A stretch of DNA of 64,000 nt from Paenibacillus sabinae T27 (GCF_000612505.1 NZ_CP004078.1:4515925-4579924); one strand, 5' to 3'; positions 46,445 to 56,168 are shown, counted from the stretch's first letter. Numbers and translations are program-made. Notes: generated by a model from the sequence alone, not told the origin.

Positions 46445-46740
46445 AAAAAAGCTCTCCGTCAAGGGACGAGGAGCCGTGGTACCACCCTTATTTAGAGCCG
46501 TTCTTCAAAGGCGAAGGAATTCAGCTCTGTCTTTAACCCGGTAACGCGGGGCGCGGAATTCCCTACGCATGCCAAGTAAAAAGGCACTTCAGGAACCGAC
46601 TACGAAGTGAACTTCGGCGGCAATCGTATCCGGGGCAGCTCTCAGTCTTTGGCGTGCCTTCCCTGTTCGGACCCGCAGGTTTACCGCTTACTCTCTTCGT
46701 CAACGTCTTTGCTTTATGATTACTGGTGCCGTTCAGACGG
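46445..46740 (-). promoter_or_regulatory. T-box leader, Phe-type, upstream of DAHP synthase
   Basis: The T-box sequence AGGGTGGTACCACG is at 46488-46475 on the minus strand. The terminator is at 46473-46451 (GCTCCTCGTC/GACGGAGAGC) with a T run to 46445. The stem I base pairs ACGAAG (46700-46695) with CTTCGT (46607-46602). The opposed specifier loop reads GAAG-TTC-A, placing TTC (Phe) at 46611-46609 as the likely specifier codon. Uncharged tRNA-Phe would stabilise the antiterminator and raise aroA expression. The specifier assignment is inference. Confidence 0.88.
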
Positions 46741-46930
46741 CAGCGAGTCGTTTCTTCTGGTATCTTAATGGATATTGTCGCCCGATGCAATGGCTCTGAC
46801 CAACGCATTAAAGCATTAATACTGCAAAACTTTATCTCAAGTCCTTTTTCCAAAAAATGTAGTACATGTCCACTCCGCCGAATAGGATAAGTTGTACGCG
46901 ACCCATCCGGCTGAAAGAGGAGACGAAACC

Positions 46931-47563
46931 GTGGACATTTTTATCGGCTACATTTTTCTTGGCATATCGCTCTCGGCACCTATCGGGCCCATTAACGCCG
47001 CACAGTTGGACAAAGGCATCCGGAGCGGCTTCTGGCATGCCTGGCTTGTTGGGCTCGGGGCCATCTGCGCGGACATTTTATATATGCTGCTTGTCTATTT
47101 CGGCGTCATTCAACTGCTGGAGTCCCCGTATGTCAAAGCTTTTCTTTGGCTGTTCGGTTTTTTGGTGCTGGTGTACACCGGAATCGAGAGCATGAAGGAT
47201 GCCGGCCGCAACACGTACCCGGGGCAGACAAGAGATGATGCCAGCCTTAGCAAATCGCTGCTTTCCGGATTTCTGATGTCCCTGTTCAATCCGCTGTCGA
47301 TCCTGTTCTGGCTCGGCATTTACGGTTCTGTACTGGCCAAAGCGGCTGCGGAGTACCCGATGCGTCAGCTTCTCTTTTACAGCGGCGGCATCGTGCTCGG
47401 GATTCTTCTCTGGGATATCAGCATGGCAGGAGCGGCCAGCTTTTTTCGCAGATTCTTGACCGCCCGCGTATTAAAAAGCTTGTCCATCCTATCCGGATTG
47501 GCGCTGATCGGCTTCGGACTGTACTTCGGGAAGGAAGCGGTCAGGATTATCTTTTTCCACTAA
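46931..47563 (+). CDS. LysE family amino acid exporter
   Basis: This 210-residue membrane protein has six predicted helices, of the LysE/RhtB group: IFIGYIFLGISLSAPIGPIN opens it, followed by FLMSLFNPLSILFW in the middle. It starts at GTG 46931 with AGAGGAG upstream. It probably exports an amino acid or related solute. Its TAA overlaps the stop of the convergent permease gene by four bases (CTAA). Confidence 0.85.
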   Translation: MDIFIGYIFLGISLSAPIGPINAAQLDKGIRSGFWHAWLVGLGAICADILYMLLVYFGVIQLLESPYVKAFLWLFGFLVLVYTGIESMKDAGRNTYPGQTRDDASLSKSLLSGFLMSLFNPLSILFWLGIYGSVLAKAAAEYPMRQLLFYSGGIVLGILLWDISMAGAASFFRRFLTARVLKSLSILSGLALIGFGLYFGKEAVRIIFFH

Positions 47564-49002
47564 AGCCGCGATTTTCGCAGCCAAATGCCCTTGATCCGGA
47601 AGCTGGGTCCACCGCTTAACCGCCCATGCCGGGGAGCAGCAGCCGGTGTTTCCGGCTTGTCCTCCTCTGTTTCGTCGCCGCTGCGCCTTTTGCGCATATA
47701 CTGGACAATTGCGTCGCAGCCGGCAATAAGGGCCACAAGCAGCAGGCTGACGATGAAGCCCGGCCGGCTCTCGTGATGAAAGATCGTCCCGGCGACCGCC
47801 GCAGCGATCAGTATGAGCCCGCACCAGCGCTTGACTCCGCTGAATCTGAAAGGCTTTAGCAGCCTGGCCGAGGACAGCAAAATAAACGACCAGTTGTAGA
47901 GCAGCATAAGGCCCGCAGCCGTGGTGATGTATTCATACACCTTTCCCGGCATCAGGCGAGACATGACGATGGTCGCCGTTAGACCTGCCGCAATCAGGCT
48001 CAGCGCTGGCACCGGATATTTATTCTTCAGCTTCCGCGAGAACAGCTTGGGGGCGTCCCCCTCCTGCGCAAGCGTGATGATCATGGAAGTGACGGCATAG
48101 AGCGATGCAGTCATCGTGGAGAAGCCGGCAATGATCAGCACCCCGTTAAAGACATGGGGAACAAAAGCCAGATGGTCGCTGCTTAAGGCCAGCACGAACG
48201 GGCTCTCCTTCGAATTAAACCGGGAATGGGGCACCATGATGATCGCCAGGGCGATCGACAGGACATACACGCCCGCGAGCAGCAGCAGCATGATCTTCCC
48301 CGCTTTCGGGGCTTCCTCCGGCTTCTGGAGCCGGTAAGACATAATGCCGAGCGCCTCAATTCCGCCATAAGCGTAAAAGGCAAAGATAAAAGACGACCAC
48401 AGCCCCATTCCGCCGCTTGGAAACCATTCTTTGGCCGTCAGCGGCAGATTCGGCTTAAACCGCCCTCCGTCGATCCACCCCATAAGCAGCCCCGCCGCCA
48501 GTACCAGAAACATGACGATCGCGGCCATTTTGACTACGGCAAGCACATGCTCCACCCGGTCAAAGCCCTTATTGCCGAAAAAGACAATAATCAGACCGAG
48601 CAACCCGAAACCGGCGGCGAAAATCCACATCGGAACGGAAGGGAACCAGAACCTTGAGAATATGGACAGCGCCGTCAGCTGACTCCCCATAATGAGCAGC
48701 TCGGAGCACCAATACACATGCCCGCTCCCGAATCCCGCCCATCCCCCGAACGCCTTCTGGGCATAAGAACGGAAAGAGCCCTGCTCGGGATGATCAGCGG
48801 TCATTCGGGACAGCGCGTCGAAGACGACGTAGGTTCCGGCTGCAGCCAGAAGATAAGCAATCAGTACGGACGGTCCGCCAATCTTAATCGCAAGGCCGGA
48901 ACCGAGAAAATAGCCCGTGCCGATCGTTCCCGCCACTCCGAGCAGGGACAACTGCCACCACTTGAGCTTTCCGCCGCCTTTTGAAGACGATTGATTGTCC
49001 AT
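47560..49002 (-). CDS. APC superfamily amino acid permease
   Basis: This 480-residue membrane protein has about 12 helices and the APC pattern: LSLLGVAGTIGTGYFLGSGL in TM1, GGPSVLIAYLLAAAGTYVV, and YAYGGIEALGIMSYRLQKPEE in TM6. The C-terminal 60 residues are hydrophilic and rich in Glu and Pro. It begins at ATG 49002 after GAGGATGG. It probably imports an amino acid by proton symport; the substrate is unknown. Confidence 0.88.
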   Translation of the reverse strand: MDNQSSSKGGGKLKWWQLSLLGVAGTIGTGYFLGSGLAIKIGGPSVLIAYLLAAAGTYVVFDALSRMTADHPEQGSFRSYAQKAFGGWAGFGSGHVYWCSELLIMGSQLTALSIFSRFWFPSVPMWIFAAGFGLLGLIIVFFGNKGFDRVEHVLAVVKMAAIVMFLVLAAGLLMGWIDGGRFKPNLPLTAKEWFPSGGMGLWSSFIFAFYAYGGIEALGIMSYRLQKPEEAPKAGKIMLLLLAGVYVLSIALAIIMVPHSRFNSKESPFVLALSSDHLAFVPHVFNGVLIIAGFSTMTASLYAVTSMIITLAQEGDAPKLFSRKLKNKYPVPALSLIAAGLTATIVMSRLMPGKVYEYITTAAGLMLLYNWSFILLSSARLLKPFRFSGVKRWCGLILIAAAVAGTIFHHESRPGFIVSLLLVALIAGCDAIVQYMRKRRSGDETEEDKPETPAAAPRHGRLSGGPSFRIKGIWLRKSRL

Positions 49003-49080
49003 AATTCCATCCTCGCTTGAAGTAAATTGCATGCTGAATTTAGAATGCCTATGTTTGGCTTTTTTCATGTGCAAGCTACC

Positions 49081-49120
49081 AAAAAAAGAGACGATAACGA
49101 TTAACCGTTACTCGTCTCTT
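49081..49120 (-). terminator. intrinsic terminator of the PAS hybrid kinase gene
   Basis: AGAGACGAGTAACG pairs with CGTTATCGTCTCT on the minus strand, followed by TTTTTTT. Confidence 0.85.
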
Positions 49121-49171
49121 CGCTTAACTTTCAGTGCTGCCGGGTTCCCGGTTCAGCTCTCCCGCTGCTTC

Positions 49172-51442
49172 TTAAAAAAACTTCCCGATCATTTTCCGGA
49201 TCGTCTCGCTTCTTACCGGCTTGCTGATATATTCATCCATCCCCGCCGCCAGACAACGCTCCCGGTCATCCTTCAAGGCGTTGGCTGTAATCGCAATAAT
49301 CACCGGAATCTTCTCCTTCGGGAGCGTGTCCTTGACAACCTTGACCACTTCCAGCCCATTCATGCCCGGCATCTGGACATCCATAAAAGCCAGATCGTAC
49401 ATCTCGTCGTTCAATGCGTGAACGGCCTGCAGCCCGTCGGAAACGATGGATACGGAATGCCCCCGTTTCTCCAGCATTTTCCTCAGAACAATCTGGTTGA
49501 TTTCATTATCCTCGGCTACCAGAATCCGCAGAGAGCGGTCCGATCCTCCTTCGCGCGGCGTATCCTTTACCAGCCGGATCCTGCCCTGCTCAGCCTTCCG
49601 GAAGACGACCGTAAACACGAAGGTCGTTCCTTGCTCCGAATCCTCAAGTCTGATGCTGCCGCCCATCAAGCCGACCAGTCTTTTCGCGATGGCAAGTCCC
49701 AGTCCCGTTCCCTCATACTGCCGCTGCATAAAGCGATCCGGCTGGTAGAACGGCTCGAACAGCCTTTCCCGCTGATTCTCCGGGATGCCGACGCCGGTAT
49801 CGGATACCTTGACTTCAAGCTTTACCTGATCCCGGCCGATGATTTCTGCCGCCCGAACCTGGACGGTCACTCCCCCGGTATTGGTAAATTTGACGGCGTT
49901 GCCCACAAGGTTCATCAGAATCTGCTTCAGGCGTTCGCTGTCCCCTCTTACAAATTCCGGTATCTCCGGATCGACTGAAATCCGCAGCGTCAGTCCCTTG
50001 CTCTCCGCTTTATGGGCAAGCACCATAACCGCTGATTCGATGCAAGGCCTCAGTTCAAAACGCTCCTCCTGCAATTCGGTGCGTCCCGCTTCGATTTTGG
50101 AGAGATCGAGAATATCGTTGATGATCGAGAGCAGCGTGTCGCCGCTTTTTCGAATGATCTCCAGATACTCCCGCATGGTAGAGTCGGGCGGACTCATATC
50201 CAGCAGCAGGTCCGCCATGCCGATCACTCCATTCATCGGAGTGCGGATTTCATGGCTCATGACCGCCAGAAACTCGCTTTTGGCCTGATTCATGCTCTCG
50301 GCGAGTTCTTTTTCGATCAGGAGCTTCTTCTGCTCGGTTATATCTTTGGCGATAATATAGTAACCCGTTATGGTATTGCTAATAATAATGGGCGCCACCG
50401 TCGCAATGACTTCGACATAATGGCCGTCCTTATGGCGAATACGGTCGATATCCGGCTCTTTGAACGTGTGCTCTGCCGAAAAAGCGAGAATGCCGTCTAC
50501 ATGCTCTTCTCCGACAAGCATCGACACATTCATTCCGGTCAGCTCCGAGATGCTGTATCCTGTCATCTGACAGACCCGCTCATTCCCGTTGATCATATTC
50601 CCCAGCAAATCGATCGAGATGATCGCATCGTGATTGTATTTTTTCAGCGAGGTGTACCTCTCCAGCATTTCCTGCAGCTGCCGCTCCACGACTTTGCGCT
50701 CTGTCATATCGCGTCCGACGGCCAGCACATTTCGGCTATCCCCATCCTCCACAATACGAATCGTGAAATCAAGCCATATGTAGCGGCCGTCCTTATGCCG
50801 CACGCGCAGCTGGACGCTTTGGCGCTTCATCAGCTCCGGGCCGGTGACAAGCTGCTCATCGTCCGGATGCAAAAGGTCATAGTTTCGCTTCCCGAGCAAT
50901 TCCTCCGGCTGATACCCGAGTAATTCAGAAATGGAAGGGGAGCAGTACAGGCACACCCGGTCAATCGAAGTATAATAGATGATATCTCGCATATTGGCGG
51001 CAATGGAGCGGTACAGCTCGTCATCGCCAGGCAGTCCCTTTGGGTACGGGGCATCCGGTTTGGAGACAGGGAGCAGATTGACAATGAAATACCGGGACGA
51101 CTGAACCTCGGACTCTTCGATTAACGTCAGCCGCAGCCGCACCCATACAGGCTCCCCTTCCTTTGAAACCATCCGAAGCTCTTGTTCCTGGAAGGTTGCA
51201 GTTCCTTCATTTAGAAGCCGAATCATCCGTTCCGCTGCAGGTACATCATCCGGGAGGATTACGCTCGTGAAGCTGCGCTCAAGCAGTTCTTGTTCGCTAA
51301 GCCCAAGAATGCCGGTAACGGCAGAGTTGATGTCTGTCCATTTCGCATCAACGGAAAGAAAGCCTTCTCCGACAGCCGCCGTCAAGAAAGCCTGTTCAAA
51401 ACGGGAATAGCCATCCGTATATTTTCTCAGCAATTGCTCCAC
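49172..51442 (-). CDS. PAS-PAS-PAS hybrid histidine kinase with receiver
   Basis: This 756-residue soluble sensor kinase has three PAS domains (about 18-125, 140-260, 265-375, for example GVIGMADLL precursors, IVNLLPVSKP and YIWLDFTIRIVEDGDSRNVL). HisKA follows with [14 protein letters not shown], HATPase with NAVKFTNTGG and GTGLGLAI, and a C-terminal receiver with Asp in LAFMDVQMPGMNG. There is no membrane segment. It probably senses an internal redox, light or ligand signal. The lone receiver downstream is its likely partner. Confidence 0.87.
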   Translation of the reverse strand: MEQLLRKYTDGYSRFEQAFLTAAVGEGFLSVDAKWTDINSAVTGILGLSEQELLERSFTSVILPDDVPAAERMIRLLNEGTATFQEQELRMVSKEGEPVWVRLRLTLIEESEVQSSRYFIVNLLPVSKPDAPYPKGLPGDDELYRSIAANMRDIIYYTSIDRVCLYCSPSISELLGYQPEELLGKRNYDLLHPDDEQLVTGPELMKRQSVQLRVRHKDGRYIWLDFTIRIVEDGDSRNVLAVGRDMTERKVVERQLQEMLERYTSLKKYNHDAIISIDLLGNMINGNERVCQMTGYSISELTGMNVSMLVGEEHVDGILAFSAEHTFKEPDIDRIRHKDGHYVEVIATVAPIIISNTITGYYIIAKDITEQKKLLIEKELAESMNQAKSEFLAVMSHEIRTPMNGVIGMADLLLDMSPPDSTMREYLEIIRKSGDTLLSIINDILDLSKIEAGRTELQEERFELRPCIESAVMVLAHKAESKGLTLRISVDPEIPEFVRGDSERLKQILMNLVGNAVKFTNTGGVTVQVRAAEIIGRDQVKLEVKVSDTGVGIPENQRERLFEPFYQPDRFMQRQYEGTGLGLAIAKRLVGLMGGSIRLEDSEQGTTFVFTVVFRKAEQGRIRLVKDTPREGGSDRSLRILVAEDNEINQIVLRKMLEKRGHSVSIVSDGLQAVHALNDEMYDLAFMDVQMPGMNGLEVVKVVKDTLPKEKIPVIIAITANALKDDRERCLAAGMDEYISKPVRSETIRKMIGKFF

Positions 51443-51622
51443 CTGCCCGTCTGTGGAATGAAAAAATATGTTGAAATTTATCGTTTAAAAACTTTATTAT
51501 TAATATCTTGTATATCCGGGCGAAAGTCAAATGCAAATCCCGTTCCTTTCAGCCAATCCGAGCCTGCTGCCTGCGGTTTATCATCATGCGCTCCCCCAGA
51601 GCTTTCTTGTTCCAGATGATGT

Positions 51623-52030
51623 TCAGCAGCCGGTAAAACGGCCTGCTCCCCCGGCAAGCAGATTAAGTACGATTTCCGTGAATGTTCTTACATGAATCGG
51701 CTTGGTAACATACCCCGCAAACCCCGCCTGCCGAGCTTTGGCGATATCGGACAATTGGGCAAATGCGCTGATGGCCAGGACCGGAACATGGCGCGTGTAT
51801 TCCCCGTGCCGCAGGTGTTCCAGCGTCTCAAATCCGTTCAGCCCCGGAAGGCCAATATCCAGAATGATGAGGTCCGGCCGCTGCTGCTTTGCCATTTCGA
51901 TTCCATGTTCCCCCGTTTCGGCTTCCAGAAGCAGGACGTCAGGCAGATTTTTTTTGAAAAGATGATGCATCAGCGCCATATTCAGCGGATTGTCTTCCAC
52001 ATACAGGACCTTTTGCGAACGTTCTTCCAT
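51623..52030 (-). CDS. single-domain response regulator
   Basis: This 135-residue protein is a stand-alone receiver with VLYVEDNPLNMALMHHLF at the start, phospho-acceptor Asp in LIILDIGLPGLNG, and a conserved Ser-Ala and Lys (AISAFAQ, YVTKPIHV). It has no output domain, so it probably passes phosphate on or binds a target protein. The PAS hybrid kinase is the next gene on the same strand (180 bases). Confidence 0.87.
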   Translation of the reverse strand: MEERSQKVLYVEDNPLNMALMHHLFKKNLPDVLLLEAETGEHGIEMAKQQRPDLIILDIGLPGLNGFETLEHLRHGEYTRHVPVLAISAFAQLSDIAKARQAGFAGYVTKPIHVRTFTEIVLNLLAGGAGRFTGC

Positions 52031-52082
52031 TCACTTCCCCCCTTACAGCGGTCCCGGCCATTCCAGGATTTCCGTAAAAATG

Positions 52083-52121
52083 AAAAAACCGAAGAAAGGG
52101 GACTATCCCCTTCCTTCGGCT
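52083..52121 (-). terminator. intrinsic terminator of the DUF2294 gene
   Basis: GCCGAAGGAAGGGG pairs with CCCCTTTCTTCGG on the minus strand, followed by TTTTTT. Confidence 0.85.
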
Positions 52122-52167
52122 TATGTTCGGCTCATTTGCATGTCCGACTCATTCCCGCCTGAACCAT

Positions 52168-52842
52168 CTATGAATTGAACGTAAACGCGATAACGCTGTT
52201 ATCTTTATTGAAATCCCAGTCCACATAAATATCGGCCAGTTCCTTGCCGAACAGATCCGCAATGGTGGTGGTCTCCAAATAACGCTTCTCCATCTTTCGC
52301 TTGGTCGTCTTTAGTGTATTCTCGTAGCCAAGATCGATCAGCTCTTTCTCCAGCGGAATCAGAATACCTTCGCGTTTGACGATCAGGGTGCGGGGATTAA
52401 TCCACCATGAGGTTGTCCGGTCCGGGAACCTTTGTACCTTGCGGCTTACTTCATTAATCTGGTTATGAACCTCGTCCTGTCCCTCGTAGTCGTCCGTGAA
52501 GGCCTCACCGCCCTTGATCAGAGCCACAATCATACCTGATGCGTTATGTATACCCCAATCATAAAAAATCTCAGTAACCTCTATCTTCATCTCGCTCTTT
52601 ATATAGGAGGACAATTCGGGAAGAAGAGACTTCATCAGCAGCTCTCGAGTGTAGCGAAAGGCCTGCTCCTCCTCTTTACTGAGCAAGAAACGCTCTACCG
52701 GTCCCATAAAATTTCGGATGTGCAGCGCAATGCATGGCTTCGCAATTGAAGCGTATACGGACTCGGGACCTCTCCCGAACCGCTCTCTAAGCAATCTTCC
52801 CGTGTAACTGGAAAGCTGTCCCGCCAGGTCTATAGTACTCAT
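52168..52842 (-). CDS. DUF2294 (MpsC-like) protein
   Basis: This 224-residue protein matches the Firmicutes DUF2294 family, also called MpsC: residues 1-115 (RERFGRGPESVYASIAKPCI, LSKEEEQAFRYTRELLMKSL, EVTEIFYDWGIHNASGMIVA) and a second, diverged copy after residue 120. MpsC-type proteins occur next to a cation-transporting system in staphylococci, but no MpsA/B genes are here. ATG 52842 follows GGAGGAAA. The function is unknown. Confidence 0.75.
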   Translation of the reverse strand: MSTIDLAGQLSSYTGRLLRERFGRGPESVYASIAKPCIALHIRNFMGPVERFLLSKEEEQAFRYTRELLMKSLLPELSSYIKSEMKIEVTEIFYDWGIHNASGMIVALIKGGEAFTDDYEGQDEVHNQINEVSRKVQRFPDRTTSWWINPRTLIVKREGILIPLEKELIDLGYENTLKTTKRKMEKRYLETTTIADLFGKELADIYVDWDFNKDNSVIAFTFNS

Positions 52843-53049
52843 ACATTTTCCTCCAGCATCAATTTCTCTAGTTTCTTGGCAAGCCCTGGGGGAGGCAGTC
52901 CGTCTGCTGAAAAAACGGTATGCTAACTTAGTATAATATCTTCCGGGCGCTTCGTATATAGAAAAATACACCTGGTTTCCGGGGCGAGGTCCATGCTTCC
53001 AAATGCCTCTTTCCGTTTGACAAAATACGAGGAGGTTACCGCATACACA

Positions 53050-53083
53050 GAAGGACAGGCCGGCAAAATCCGGCCTGTCCTTT
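53050..53083. terminator. stem-loop after the substrate-binding protein gene
   Basis: AAGGACAGGCCGG pairs with CCGGCCTGTCCTT around an AAAAT loop. It lies about 35 bases downstream of the minus-strand operon, whose minus-strand T run is weak. Confidence 0.6.
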
Positions 53084-53116
53084 GTATTCGATCCTGATTT
53101 CGAACCGAAGAGAATG

Positions 53117-54181
53117 CTATTTCAGCTGCCAATCGCTGATGTTGAAATCTTTTTTGGCCAGCTTCTCTTCCACCAGGAAGTTCTTCGTGCCTTCAAGCAG
53201 CGAAAGTCCGTCATCTGTAAAAGCGGTATCCTTCAAGTCTTCGATCGGGCTTACCTGCTTGACGATATCCGGCGTCGTGTTCCCGATCTCGGCAAGGAAC
53301 TTGTAATATTCGTCCTGATGCTGCTTCAGATCGGCCAGCGCTTTCTCGCGCGCCTCGTTCCAGATCTTCGGGAAATCCGGGAATTTCGCCAGATAATCCT
53401 CTGAAACCACGGTCACGCTGGAGCCAAGAAGATCAGGGTGCTTGGAGGCATCGTCCAAAGCCGGATACCCGTCGGAAATTTGCTTGACCGCCTGAACGCC
53501 GGTGTTGGTCGTCGCATCAATGTCGCCGCGTGCCAGGGCCGCGGTAGCGTCAGGAATGAGCATATGCACGAGCTTGTAATCCGTCACCCCTTCTTGCTTA
53601 AGCAGTCCCACAAGATAGCGGTGCATGAAAGATCCCTTCTGGGTGGCTATGGTCTTGCCCTGCAGATCCTTTACCGTCTTCGGGCCATCCTTCTTGCCAA
53701 TGATATAGCCGACCGTATGGGCAGATCCTTGGCCGATCAGGCGGGTCTTGGCACCACCGGCATAAGCGATAATGGCGGGTGTATCACCAAGCGAGCCGAA
53801 ATCGAGCCGGCCGCTGATCAGCGATTCCGTCTGGTCCGGTCCGTTCGGGAAGCTGGTCAGCTTCACTTCTGTAATGCCGTGTTTCTTGAGCTCCTCCTGA
53901 ATGATGCCCTTATAGAAGCCCCAGCCTTCCGCCCCGCCGGGAAGATTCAGCTTGTTGGCCCCGATGAAGCCGTAATTCAGCACCGAAGGAACACTGGTCT
54001 TGGCGCTGTTCCCGCTGCCCGCTGCCTCTGCCTTATCCGCCTCTCCCGCACTGCTGCCTGCGGAATTCCCGCCGCTTCCGCAAGCGGAAACGGCCAGCAT
54101 CATCATGACCATACTTGCGAGAAGCACGAAGCGAAAGCCCCGTGCCCAGCCCCCCTGAATCTCTCTATACACCTTTGCCAT
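53117..54181 (-). CDS. ABC transporter substrate-binding lipoprotein (SsuA/TauA/NrtA-like)
   Basis: This 354-residue lipoprotein has a signal peptide with lipobox VSAC (Cys34) and a Ser/Gly-rich linker, followed by an SsuA/TauA-type fold. Conserved parts are LNYGFIGANKLNLPGGAEGW at the start of the mature domain, TSFPNGPDQTESLISGRLDF and GSLGDTPAIIAYAGGAKTRL. It would present a small organic anion such as a sulfonate, sulfate ester or nitrogen/sulfur compound to the permeases. It is the last gene of the operon beginning at the ATPase gene. The exact ligand cannot be told. Confidence 0.87.
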   Translation of the reverse strand: MAKVYREIQGGWARGFRFVLLASMVMMMLAVSACGSGGNSAGSSAGEADKAEAAGSGNSAKTSVPSVLNYGFIGANKLNLPGGAEGWGFYKGIIQEELKKHGITEVKLTSFPNGPDQTESLISGRLDFGSLGDTPAIIAYAGGAKTRLIGQGSAHTVGYIIGKKDGPKTVKDLQGKTIATQKGSFMHRYLVGLLKQEGVTDYKLVHMLIPDATAALARGDIDATTNTGVQAVKQISDGYPALDDASKHPDLLGSSVTVVSEDYLAKFPDFPKIWNEAREKALADLKQHQDEYYKFLAEIGNTTPDIVKQVSPIEDLKDTAFTDDGLSLLEGTKNFLVEEKLAKKDFNISDWQLK

Positions 54182-54231
54182 CCTCTATTCTCCCCTTATA
54201 GTAGGTATTTGCTCCTGCGAGCCTTGAGCAG

Positions 54232-54564
54232 CTAGAATGCTGCCCGTTGCGATAACTGAACCATATAGCTATGGCTGGCTACAGGCGTTCTTCCTCTTCC
54301 CCAGCCCACTTTCTCCCGGTACCCGCCAAGAAGCCCCTGCTCCGCAACCTCCGTTTCCGTAATGCCTGTCGCAGCTTCCGAATCCGGCGCTACATACAGG
54401 GCATCCACCGGGCAGTACAGCTCGCACATAAAGCAGGTCTGGCAATCGCTTTGCCTTGCAATGACAGGAACCTTGCCGCCTGACTGATCGAACACGTTGG
54501 TCGGGCAGACCGACACGCATTGATTGCAGCCGACGCACCGGTCCGCACTGATGACTTCAATCAC
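54232..54564 (-). CDS. two-cluster ferredoxin, AprB-like
   Basis: This 110-residue ferredoxin has two classic [4Fe-4S] motifs: Cys10, 13, 16 and 20 (CVGCNQCVSVCP) and Cys41, 44, 47 and 51 (CQTCFMCELYCP). A C-terminal extension of about 55 residues follows, a layout like AprB of APS reductase. It overlaps the flavoprotein gene by four bases (ATGA), so the two subunits are probably made together as a flavin/iron-sulfur complex. Confidence 0.9.
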   Translation of the reverse strand: MIEVISADRCVGCNQCVSVCPTNVFDQSGGKVPVIARQSDCQTCFMCELYCPVDALYVAPDSEAATGITETEVAEQGLLGGYREKVGWGRGRTPVASHSYMVQLSQRAAF

Positions 54565-56168
54565 GACAGTACACGCTCCTTTGCCGAAAACTCGGGCTTC
54601 ACCCAGACGGTATCCAATCCGCCGCTGATTAACCGGTAATGCTGGTTGTCATCGATTCCTTTGTGGTCCTCGCGTTTATGCATGCCCCTTGTTTCCGTCC
54701 GGGCGAGCGCTGAGGAGTACATCCAGCGGGCCGTCGCTGTCATGGCCGCCGTTTCCCGAAGCTTCACGCCTTCGGCAGTGAGCTCCACTTCCTGACCGCG
54801 CTGCTCTTTCCACAGCCGGTCGAGCCGTCCGAGGGAAGCCTCCAGGCGTTCCCCGGTTCGGAACATATTGATGTCATAAGGCGCAACCTCCGCCTGAACG
54901 GCAGCGGTGTATTCCTGTGCCCGCGAGCCTGCTGCGGGCTTCGCTTTCTTGTCCGTCAGCTCGGAGGAGGAAAGTCCGACCGGCGCGCGTCCCGCTGCAT
55001 GCCGGCCAAGGCTCAGCGCATAGCCGGCGGCTCCCTCTCCGGCGAAGGAGCCGGAGGACATGGCCCAGGCGGCATTGTGGCTGCCGCCGCCGGTGAAGCC
55101 ACCGCAGATCAGCTCGCGGGTTGCGGCATCCCCGGCGGCGTAGAGCCCGGGCACGCCCGTCCCGCAAGACTCATCCGTAATCCGGATGCCACCGGTGCCG
55201 CGGACGGTGCCTTCCAGCCGAAGCGTTACAGGGAAGGCGTCTTTGAACGGATTGATGCCGAGCCGGTCAAAGGGCAGGAAGAAATTCGTCTGCGCCACCC
55301 GCAGAAGGGGCTGCAAATCCTCTGGCGCCTGATCCAGCCGGGCGAAGACCTTTCGCCCCGCCAAGAGATTCCGGGCAATGACGGAGCGCCCTTTCTTGGA
55401 ACCCGCACCTTCCACAACAGTTCCGTCCTCATAATAAAAGCTGGCATAACTGTAATACGCCGTCTTGGTTACGGAGGAGAATGTCGGGCAGATGGCGTAG
55501 GCGTTGGAGAACTCCATCCCCGACATCGCAGCGCCCGCCTCGGCGGCGAGCAGAAGCCCGTCTCCGGTCAGCACGTTGCAGCCTAGCGCCTTGCTCAGGA
55601 ACGCGCAGCCCCCGGTTGCGATTACAACCGCTCCGGCGATGACCCTCCACGGTTCCCCGCTTTGCGTCTGCACGCCGGATGCGCCGGCTACGCCGTGCCC
55701 GTCCGCCAGCAGCTCCAGCGCCGGGCTGTGGTCGAGAATGGTAACGCCCGCCTTTTTCACCAGCTTGCGCATCAGCCTCATATATTCCGGCCCCTGCAGA
55801 CTGCGGCGGTGGGGATTGCCGAATTCATCCACCGGGAATGGGTATCCCGACAAGCTGAGCCGGTTCATATTCTCATACGTCCGCTGAAGCACCCGGTCCA
55901 TCCAGCTGTTCTCCGCCAGACTGCCGCCCAGAATGAAACGGCTTGCCTTCGCTTTCTCGCGAAGCTCCTTATCAGGCTCCACATACCAGACGCCCGTACC
56001 GGACGGAGCGGTAGCTCCGCTGGAGCCGCAATAGCCTTTGTCGGCCAGCACAACCTTGGCCCCTTTGGCCGAAGCGGTCAGCGCGGCCCAAGTGCCGGCC
56101 GGACCTCCACCAATTACGAGCACATCCGCTTTTAACTCCAGTGAACCCTTTTTTACCGTTTCATTCAT
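54561..56168 (-). CDS. FAD-dependent oxidoreductase, AprA/FrdA superfamily
   Basis: This 535-residue flavoprotein belongs to the fumarate reductase/succinate dehydrogenase/APS reductase superfamily. The FAD motif is VLVIGGGPAGTWAALTAS, with GYCGSSGATAPSGTGV after it, TGDGLLLAAEAGAAM mid-domain and GVPGLYAAGDAATREL near the C-terminal FAD contact. It lacks the typical length of AprA (about 620 residues). With the overlapping ferredoxin it forms an AprAB-like pair. It may reduce or oxidise a substrate delivered by the co-transcribed importer. It is not nadB or sdhA, given its neighbours. The reaction is unknown. Confidence 0.85.
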   Translation of the reverse strand: MNETVKKGSLELKADVLVIGGGPAGTWAALTASAKGAKVVLADKGYCGSSGATAPSGTGVWYVEPDKELREKAKASRFILGGSLAENSWMDRVLQRTYENMNRLSLSGYPFPVDEFGNPHRRSLQGPEYMRLMRKLVKKAGVTILDHSPALELLADGHGVAGASGVQTQSGEPWRVIAGAVVIATGGCAFLSKALGCNVLTGDGLLLAAEAGAAMSGMEFSNAYAICPTFSSVTKTAYYSYASFYYEDGTVVEGAGSKKGRSVIARNLLAGRKVFARLDQAPEDLQPLLRVAQTNFFLPFDRLGINPFKDAFPVTLRLEGTVRGTGGIRITDESCGTGVPGLYAAGDAATRELICGGFTGGGSHNAAWAMSSGSFAGEGAAGYALSLGRHAAGRAPVGLSSSELTDKKAKPAAGSRAQEYTAAVQAEVAPYDINMFRTGERLEASLGRLDRLWKEQRGQEVELTAEGVKLRETAAMTATARWMYSSALARTETRGMHKREDHKGIDDNQHYRLISGGLDTVWVKPEFSAKERVLS

